A DNA stretch of 64,000 nt, from assembly GCF_010093535.1 (NCBI RefSeq), contig NW_022985168.1, positions 1,692,613-1,756,612 on the forward strand. Reading direction: 5' to 3'. Both the position numbers and the translations under genes were made by a program. Source of the DNA: Lindgomyces ingoldianus (Eukaryota > Ascomycota > Dothideomycetes > Pleosporales > Lindgomycetaceae). How positions within the stretch are numbered: the first letter of the stretch is position 1; every line of letters starts with the position of its first letter. The notes beneath the pieces were generated by a model. That model ran no database searches, had not been told where the DNA came from, and saw nothing but the letters and a program-made list of their open reading frames with translations. This document shows positions 56,665 through 64,000 of this stretch, one piece after another.

Positions 56665-58434
56665 TCAGCCATCAGGGGAGATAGCTGCAGAACTCAAGCG
56701 TTTGCGGAAACGAACTATCGGCCCGTGGTGCGAGCTTGTGAAAAAATCCCGAGTCTGGAATTCATCCTTGTTTCCTCGGCCCCAAGATCCGTTGAAATTG
56801 CCTCCGAAACCTGAGCCACTCGACTGACTACTTGGCATCATTTCTAGATCATATGTCCACAGAATCCGAGCGAGTACGAGGCTAATCTCATTGTAAGCTA
56901 GCTGCTTCCCCACACAACCGGTCCTGCCAACTCCGAATGGCATAAATGTATGGCGACAGTCTTTTCGATATCTCTCAATCCACCGCATCGGATCGAAATG
57001 GTGAGGACTCTCCCAGTATTTTTCATTATGGTGGATGGCATACACAGGGACTCCTACATCGACACCAGCAGGAACTGACCATCGGTTGGCGATGAGCAGG
57101 CCACCTTGGAGGACCTCCCGAGGAAGAAGTCCAGCAACAGGGGGAGATAGTCTCATAGTTTCTTCAGTACATGCCCTTAGAAGTTGGCAGCTCGATAAGC
57201 CTTCACTAGTTTCGAACTCCAGGCCGAGCTTTTTAATACGGGAGAAGGCCTCATCAACTTCGGACTGAACCTGCTGAAGGATTTCTGGATTCTGGAGAAG
57301 GTAGTATAATGTCGCAGTGACTGTAGTAGCAGTTGTGTCCGCACCCGCGATTATTAAAATCCCGGTTTCTGCTACGAGGTCGTCCATAGTGAAAGCATAG
57401 CTTTGTCTGTCTGACTTGGGGTCATTAATATTGCTGGCCTGAATGAATAAGGAGAACAGGTCCGCATGCTCTCCGTAGGTTCTGTCTTTTCGGATGTGTT
57501 CCTCACACTGGCTCCTCGCAATCGCGAGGAACCGTCGCGTGGCTGCCATAGTCTTAGGGACCAGAAACATGTCCAAATTCAGTTTCAGAGCTAAAATCAT
57601 GTGTCCTGCGGCGTGTAGACCGGATGTTCCGAGGATAAGAATATCCAAGATCCAGCGTTTCGAGTCCGAGGTTTGGACGTTCCAGTTTTGGGAGAACATC
57701 ATATCTCCCATGATATCCGTGAAAAGAAACTGGATGATCTCCGAGAGATTGCGTGGCCTACTCCACTCCGCCCCTGATGCATCTGTGAGAACGTTGTCGA
57801 TGAATATTTTGAGGTTCCTCAGGACATGCTTCTCAAAATTCTTAAGCTTTATGGGCTGCAGTGCAACATTCAAGATCTTTCGCTTGAACGAATGCTGGCT
57901 TCGATCAATACATGTAAGACTTGCTGATGCCTTGAAAATATGGTTGAATCCCCTGATATAATAATTAATAGACATTTTTGATTAAGAGACCGAGGATCGC
58001 TTGCCCATAAACTCGTGACTTTTGCGTATTAGATCGTACCCCATAAATATCTTGTATGGCATCTTTGTCGCAGAATGAAAGGCGATTTGGCGCATATCGA
58101 ACTACGGATCCATACCTATCGTGCCATGATTTGAATTGAAGGTGACGTTCACCGTTTAAGCACGAATAGATATTAGATATTTCCGATATGGCAGCATACC
58201 AGGGACCAGGGTATCTGGCGAGAGGGTGGAACGTCAAGCGATATATAGCCACGGCGACTGTCTGCTCCACATCAGTATATCTTTCGGAACTTGGGAGAAG
58301 AGACCAACGCATTCCACCAGAATGAAGAAGGTTGATTGAACGAAGCTACACTGTATTCTGAAATGGAGAAATCCGACAAGGAACAAGACGGCGGCGAAGG
58401 CCATCACTGGGATGAGATATTGAATCTTTGCCAT
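56665..58434 (-). CDS. Cytochrome P450 monooxygenase
   Basis: Probable exons 58434-58318, 58261-58005 and 57952-56665 give about 553 residues. N-terminal membrane anchor ('LIPVMAFAAVLFLVGFLHF'), then 'IYRLTFHPLARYPGPW', the C-helix region 'SFKRKILNVAL', the I-helix oxygen-activation motif 'AGADTTATT', K-helix ExxR ('CTEETMRLSPP'), 'HFDPMRWIERY' and the heme loop 'FMPFGVGRTGCVGKQ' with the ligand Cys near residue 471. It is complete and presumably active in the ER. The second intron is best explained as GC-AG (58004-57953, 52 nt). The first donor is uncertain (58317, or about 58345 with a later acceptor). It is adjacent to, and on the same strand as, the terpene synthase, so oxidation of the terpene product is the likely role. 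The transposon block starts about 120 bp past its stop codon. Confidence 0.88.
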
Positions 58435-58496
58435 AATGGAGGGATGCAAGTGGAAGAAATGGACTTAGGCCTGCTGGCAACAGGCAAGATAAGTGC

Positions 58497-58503
58497 TTTA
58501 TAA
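58497..58503 (-). promoter_or_regulatory. TATA box of the P450 gene
   Basis: Minus-strand TATAAAG about 65 bp before the start codon at 58434. Confidence 0.45.
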
Positions 58504-58678
58504 CTTCGTTCAAAAATACGACCTAACTACAAACAGCGCGCTATAATCACGCCACTTCATACTATTAATATCAAGCACTACAATGTAAGATGGAATCTCG
58601 TCAATATCCTAGTATCCCAATGCCGTATCCTCCATCCAATAGTGCATCATAGCAAAGCTCCAATTCAACAGAGGACCT

Positions 58679-59983
58679 TTATGGCCTCTTCCCCATGTCA
58701 GGAGGGCCGTTGACAGGGGGCACGAAGTCCCTATTCTCAGCAATCCGAGCGGCCTCTCCGCCATATCTTTCGCAGGTCATGCTGTAGAGAGTGTTCCCAG
58801 ACAAACAAGCCCATACCCCTCTTAAAAACATCCATGTTCCTTCATCCAGACACCCACTGGCCTCAAATTTCTTGAGCTCCTCAAACATCCACTGCTCTCG
58901 CTGCAAGAGTAGTGCATATGTAATCTCGAGCGCGGAACTTTGATTCGGGAGACTAAGAAGTTTCTCAAGAATAGCAACAATATTGATCAGATCCGGACAA
59001 GTCCCGTTACGGAATGCACGCATCTCTTTTGCGTAACTGTAAAGGTCATTCGTGATTGCAAGATGGTCTGCTGCCCAGGTCATGAAACGCTCAAGGAGAG
59101 GCTGGTGAATGTCAACGTTGGAAGCAAGCGAAAATTTAATGCCAGCAAATACGAATCCCGCCGAAACATTCTCCCGTCGAAATTCGAGATAGTCTCCAAT
59201 CGATGTGATAGGGGCACGAGGGCGAAGATATGTGAACGTCTTCCGCATTTCGAGGTAGACCTCTGCGCCCCCGTTTCCAGTTTCACCACCACCCCCATGG
59301 ATGTCACTGATTATGGAGTCAAGATAGGCCTGAAGAGCAGTCCTGCTCTTGTTCACTGTTACGGCAGGATCTTCGAGGCGTCGCAGAAAATCGGCAACAA
59401 GAACCGGTACCTGCTTCTCGTCTGCCCCTTCGCACTTGTCTTCTCAAAGATCTATATTAGACAAGGGTCCAGCCAGCATATTTGACAGGGACTTACCATC
59501 AAAGAGAAACTGCATAACCATCAACACGGCAAGTATCTCCAGCTTCCGCGGCTCCACACAGAATGGATACATGTAAGCAGTGGCTCTCATGCATCGATGC
59601 TTAAAGCCTGGCCGAAGTTCGTGTTGCGCAATTTTGCGCAGAGTAAGCCCATCTCGAATTTCAATGTCGGCCATGTCCTTGTCCGTGGCTAGCAGATGAA
59701 CGAACGTCCGTGCAGCCTCGATTGATTCCCGCCAATACTTCGATTCGTACGCTGCTGGAATCGAGCTGCAGTAAGGGATCGAACCCTCTAGTGTGCTGAA
59801 AGTAGAGAAGGTGGGATCATTGAGGTTTCGAAAATTCAAATAAGTCGACGGGAAAGATAAATGGGTTTGGTATAGGTAAGGTGCTGAAGACTGGAGGGGA
59901 TTATGAAGGTAACGGATGGGGCAGATGAGATCTTGCTCTTCGTCTGTAAGAACACCGCGCAAAGCAGCCATTTGCTTCATCAC
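58679..59983 (-). CDS. Class I terpene synthase
   Basis: Exons 59983-59497 and 59442-58679, with a 54-nt intron (GTAAGT...CTTTGAG, CTAAT branch), give 416 residues. The splice completes the first metal-binding motif: 'LMVMQFLFDEDKCE' (about 152-166), an Asp/Glu-rich D(D/E)xx(D/E) box. The second, NSE, motif is intact: 'NDLYSYAKE' (about residue 295). An 'F..RRENVSAG' segment between the two helps bind diphosphate. Together these mark a class I terpene cyclase of the microbial (terpene_syn_C_2-like) type, converting a prenyl diphosphate, probably farnesyl or geranylgeranyl, to a cyclic hydrocarbon; the product cannot be predicted. Cytosolic. It lies about 245 bp from the P450 start and is transcribed the same way. 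The earlier acceptor (ATAG) would give a stop, so the GAG acceptor is chosen. Confidence 0.88.
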
Positions 59984-60359
59984 TATCGATTCTTCTTTCG
60001 CTTTCTAGTCACTGTTTTCATTCATCATTAAATACCTCGGTCTACCTCTTTATATGCTCCCATTGCCTCTAAGTGGCAACGTTCGAAAAGCTTTCACAAT
60101 TGGCTCCGTCTGCCGCACTCGAAGATTATTCTAGTAATATATTTGAGCAGTGCTATAATAATAGCAGTGATCATTGATTGGTTGTGGGAGGTGACGGAGT
60201 GGCATCAACGGGCATGAAGTTCCATTGAATCCTTTAAATCAACATACCCCCTGCCCCAACCCTTCCTTCTAAATCACCGACAATGTTTCTCCGTCCTCTA
60301 TCTGGAATCTACTTAGAAGCTGTGCCGCACAATCTCTACAATCGATACAGCTAAACATA
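59984..60359 (-). promoter_or_regulatory. Promoter region of the terpene synthase gene
   Basis: A minus-strand TATAAA (60049-60054) lies about 66 bp before the start, and reverse CCAAT boxes (ATTGG) lie near 60090 and 60177. Confidence 0.45.
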
Positions 60360-61127
60360 TCACAACTTCTCAGACTTCTTCGTTTGGATGAAAAGATACC
60401 TAGCCTGCATCAAGATGTGACCAGCCCCGTCCTCAATCGTTGCCTTGGCCCATAGTTTGCGCATATCTGTCCATTTCTTTCCCTTCTTTTTTGCCTCCTC
60501 CTCATCAGCCCATGCTCGAATGAGGCACACCCCTGGTGTTTGAATGCGGCCGCGGAGCTTAATTTCAATGCTGGCCGTAACAGTGTCGGATCCTACTCCT
60601 GTAGCCCAACCCATTTTGCGAAACACGAGAAGGCCCATTCCTTCTGTAAATTGGAGTGATTGTTAACTAAAGCTTTTTGATTAAAATAAGTGGAAGGAAA
60701 AACTTGTTAGAACCCATACCGTACCATTTGTTCCTTGTTAAGTGCTCTTCAAGTGGCATTGGAGGGGAATGAAATTACAGTAACACCGAAAGGGAAGGAA
60801 CTTACCGTCAATCAACCCAGCACACATACCTCCATGAAGAGTCTCAGGATAATAGTTCATGCCGGTTCCAAGTGAAACGAGTAGCAGCGCCTGACCGACA
60901 TCCTCTCCTCTGGAGTCCGACTTCCACATTGCGTGACCAGCGCGTATACCAGTGTCCGTATTTAGTGTCTGGGCAAACAACGAACATGGGTGGTCTTCAG
61001 GTAGAGGGTTCGGACGAGAAGGCCAGGGTATGGTCTCGATAGACGGCGAATGAATAAGCTGTGTGCACCAGTCCTGGGATTGGAAATCCTGATGAATGAG
61101 AGATTGCGACATGGTGAGTTTGTTCAA
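60360..61127 (-). CDS. Hotdog-fold (PaaI/4HBT thioesterase-like) protein
   Basis: Exons 61127-60806 and 60643-60360, with a 162-nt intron, give 201 residues. The joined product reads 'ETLHGGMCAGLIDEGMGLLV', the HGGxxxxLxDE core of PaaI-type hotdog thioesterases, where the acidic residue after the intron is catalytic in related enzymes. Later 'VTASIEIKLRGRIQTPGVCL' and 'WAKATIEDGAGHILMQARYL' complete the fold. Substrate is unknown; an acyl-CoA or another thioester is likely. It is on the same strand as the terpene synthase and P450, which suggests but does not prove a shared pathway. A second start at 61112 is possible. A 9-nt micro-exon inside the long intron cannot be excluded. Confidence 0.8.
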
Positions 61128-62115
61128 CCAGCGCGACAGAAAAGGGCAATATATACGATTTGGGGTTTTTTATTCTAGAAACGGACACTGAAGATGTATC
61201 AGTAATAAGGTGTTAAAACTTGCGTGTTATATCTTTAACAAACTACATGAATAATGATCCGTGGCCCTTCGCGATCCTACCGTAACCTTCAATGGCCTGC
61301 ATGCATGTGGCGTAACGGGAGCGGTGCGGGCGCCGAGTCGCCGTTTCATGGTCTCGTTTTTGCGCGGTTAAATTGACATCCACACCGAGAACTCCAATAG
61401 AATCCCTAATTCCCCTAGAGGCGGCAGATTACTGAACTGTGCCGCTGCTGTGCTGCGCATTCAATTAAATTTCGGACTCTAGTGAGTACTCCACCGGGTC
61501 CGAGGCGGCAGGGTTGTCTGTACCTATCTTTGATTGACTACTGTGTAGGCGAAGCAACCAAAGGCGAGTAGATGGATACATACGACTGGTGTGCTAGCCA
61601 CCAGGGATAAATGCCATTAGATGTAAGTTGCTTGAATAATTAAGAAGAGCAACGTAAGGACAGGGAAAGCTAACCATTAACTTGACTAATTCCTTCTAAT
61701 AGATTGGCTTGCATGCTACTAGAAGACTATCCAGCCAGGCTCTGTGTTTTGTCGCACGTGAAACTGGTTCACGTGACCTACCGCAGGGTGAATGTGGGTT
61801 CTTCGCCTCTCTCCTCTTTCTTGTTTAGGACTAGTGCTTTTTTAGCTACTACATATTTACCTCTGAATTCTCTCAAGCTCTAGAGACTTTACGTCTCACC
61901 TTAATATACCTAAGTCGTCTCTCATTACCTAATTAACTGCTACATGCTCTCTACTATCCTTTAGCTCTAACCCTGCGATATGTTTTGCATAGAAACTATA
62001 ACCTCTAGAAAGTAAAGTTAGTTATAAAAGAGTAAACCCGCTTCTTTCTATGTTATGGTTTTAGCACTTTATGAGTTTAAATCTACTTTATTAGCTAGAG
62101 CTGAATGTCCAAATG
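61128..62115. promoter_or_regulatory. Intergenic region between the hotdog-protein and membrane-protein genes
   Basis: About 1 kb without a gene. Two CACGTG E-boxes (61755-61760, 61770-61775) form an inverted repeat, GCACGTGAAAC/GGTTCACGTGA. 61840-62060 is pyrimidine-rich and partly AT-rich, perhaps an old repeat. Confidence 0.45.
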
Positions 62116-63411
62116 TCAAACCACCTCTTGGCGCTTGTGTTTCCTTGAGGGCGTATAAAAGGCCTCTGCATCAGACCCTGGGTCCTGATCCCAGCAGCCT
62201 TGACTGGCGGCAACCTCCCCTTGACTACTGCGCTGCTCAATGTCGTGGTGAACTGTAATACGGCTCAGCTCTGTGATGTCGTCGTATCGGTGCTTTTTGC
62301 TAGCCCTGGCCTGGGCTCCTTTCGAAATTGAGCGAAGCCCAATAGTCGACGACTTCTTAGAGTTATTGCTGGAAATTTTATCACGAATCTTATGAGCCCA
62401 AGTTCGGAATAAATGTGGGAATGTTGGGACAGCTGCAGCGATGATGCAGATATTTTGTTCGAGCTGAGCGGATATGTCAACACCCCAGAGGTCGACTGCT
62501 TGACTTTTAGTTATTTGGACGTTGTTCCCATTAATCTATGCTTACAAGTGAAGTCTGCGGCTGCAAGCTGCTCGTGGAAGACTACTCGCATGATGTTAAA
62601 GGCAGTAGCTCCAAGACCCAGGCTCAGCAGGAAGCAGATTCCGACTTTGACCTGCTTCTTCATTTGAACTCTCCATAGGATTATGGCAGGAAGAGACGTT
62701 ATAAGAAGATCTAGGACGCTGTATATCACTGCTCCATGTTAGCCAGAGGGTTCACGCGTATATTTTAGAGAGCCATAGGTAATTTTACCTCCTTGGAAGA
62801 CGCTGACCTTTCCATACACTTTTCTTGATATGCATTTGCCTTTCACACGTGGATTCCATAGTGCATTAAATGGTATACATTGGAGCCAAATGAAGATTGA
62901 GGTACCAAGCCCCACGGAGATTGTCAATGCTAGTAGCACGTAAATGAAACGAGCAACTCTTTTCGAATTCTGCACTTTATAAATAAATAGCAGAATTGAG
63001 GTCTTGACAAGGCAGACACACGGAATATTCATGGCTGCGAAAAGGGTGTTGTATTGTAAAACTTTGGCTGTTTGCTCTCTTGTGAGGTAGTATCGGTGAC
63101 GTCCAGCCCCGTGAGAGACCATGATGAGATTGAAAGTGACTCCGACAATGGAAAACAGCTATGGGATTGTTAGCAGAGTCATTTTTCATGGAGAATTAGG
63201 AACTCGAAAGCTGTACCGTGCCCGCCACCAGAAGTCCATCATCCCACCAGAGGTTCTTTGTCATACGAGTACGGATATACAATCGAATAGCCACACACAA
63301 AAGTGCCGCGACTAATGAGGCGATCGCTATCCCGGAGATTGCGGGTCCTCGATTGATGTCTTCACCAATCAAGGGTTGATGTGGCAACGTGTTGGCCCTG
63401 GTTTTGAACAT
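62116..63411 (-). CDS. PTH11-type / fungal rhodopsin-like seven-helix membrane protein
   Basis: Four exons, 63411-63217, 63158-62789, 62728-62546 and 62498-62116 (introns 58, 60 and 47 nt, all GT-AG), give 376 residues. The spliced protein has the family marks: 'GIAIASLVAALLCVAIRLYI' (helix 1), 'NLWWDDGLLVAGT' (helix 2, the WWDD motif), 'NLIMVSHGAGRHRYYL', a helix with 'KTSILLFIYKV', 'LQCIPFNALWNPRVKGKCIS' (a conserved Cys pair in loop 2), 'VIYSVLDLLITSLPAIILWR' with 'MKKQVKVGICFLLSLG', and 'WGVDISAQLEQNICIIAAAV' (helix 7). A long hydrophilic cytosolic tail follows. Members are plasma-membrane proteins, some needed for host-surface sensing; most are uncharacterised. Single frames show only pieces of this gene. 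Confidence 0.85.
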
Positions 63412-63957
63412 GTTTGGCGGGAGTATAATTGGAAAAGATTTAAGCTAATACGAGGATTCTGAAAACTCGAGTACGTAAAAATCTCCAAGGAACAGTGGAA
63501 GCGTCTCTCACATATCTCTGAGCCGCTATTTGTAAGACACCGTGGCCGCCACCGGAGAGCGGAGGATTATTCTATTTATGTAAGTTCCGGTGGTCGCAAC
63601 AGAAATCCCCAGCTTCTTCGATAGAACCACGGATCCATGTCTGCGACGCTAACTCGAGAGGTTGCATCCTATAGGCAGGGATTGGTATTGAAGTCCTGTA
63701 CTCATGCGGCGAGGTTGACATCACTTCACAGACGTATCTCCCCACCTATCCTTGGGCGCAGTAACGTACTGCGGTGGCGTGGAAAAATGCAACAAATTTG
63801 ATTAAAATGGTGCAGAAATAGTTCGATTGCTACTCAGAGGCTAGATATCCCTGCTCCTCCTCAGATACCATTCATATACTCACCCATCCTTTTCCTCATC
63901 GGACCTGAGCTAAACCTTCTGCTTCACTAACCCTTGTGGCCCATTTGGTCTTGCAAA
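63412..63957. other. Intergenic region at the window end
   Basis: No supported gene. Holds the promoter of the minus-strand membrane-protein gene and perhaps that of a plus-strand gene starting at 63958. Confidence 0.35.
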
Positions 63958-64000
63958 ATGGCTTTTAGTTCACCTGCTCCTTTTCCGAACTTTCCGCCCA
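63958..64000 (+). CDS. Possible start of a gene running off the window
   Basis: ATG in good context (TTGCAAAATGGC), followed by an open frame 'MAFSSPAPFPNFPP' to the end. Too short to identify. Confidence 0.25.
   Translation, partial: MAFSSPAPFPNFPP

Overview
The window looks like a piece of a filamentous ascomycete genome (Pezizomycotina; Leotiomycetes is only a guess). Genes are split by short spliceosomal introns (47-162 nt, mostly GT-AG, with CTAAC/CTAAT-like branch sites). Gene islands of ordinary base composition alternate sharply with very AT-rich blocks, where old transposable elements carry RIP-like C-to-T decay: CAG and CAA codons have become TAG and TAA while element ends and target duplications survive. 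Positions 34446-34647 are an assembly gap.

Layout. 1-3.3 kb: 3' part of a decayed Ty1/Copia element with its 3' LTR, an arm of a foldback element and a broken phosphotransferase-like gene. 4.7-28.9 kb: a gene island with an expansin-like secreted protein, four tandem tRNA-like units, an APH-fold kinase-like gene, an ABHD11/IMO32-type hydrolase, a STAND N-terminal-domain protein, a hemerythrin-like protein and a Cys-rich GPI-anchored protein. Between them lie decayed remains of an O-methyltransferase, a quinone oxidoreductase, an MFS transporter and a TauD-type dioxygenase, possibly relics of a lost metabolic cluster. 29-56.6 kb: a nested transposon block. It holds two head-to-head Ty3/Gypsy chromoviruses with intact 5-bp target duplications, a 1.6-kb TRIM-like element inside one of them, two copies of a 1.1-kb foldback element (one split by a Tc1/mariner element, one sitting in a third Gypsy copy), pogo-like transposase tails, a solo Copia LTR with an expanded minisatellite, and two Gypsy fragments that each face a coiled-coil antisense ORF. 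56.6-64 kb: a compact minus-strand set consisting of a cytochrome P450, a class I terpene synthase, a hotdog-fold protein and a PTH11/rhodopsin-like membrane protein. It looks like a small terpenoid cluster whose P450 stop codon is about 120 bp from the repeat block.

The insertion histories can be read directly, because several insertions have an uninterrupted relative elsewhere in the window (TRIM, Tc1, foldback copy 2, solo LTR). The most unusual features are the convergent antisense coiled-coil ORF next to chromodomain integrase, seen twice, the almost fully palindromic foldback element whose ends match a pogo-like element, and the tRNA-like tandem array with intervening sequences at the canonical 37/38 position. 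All functional calls come from motif recognition by eye; no database search was possible.
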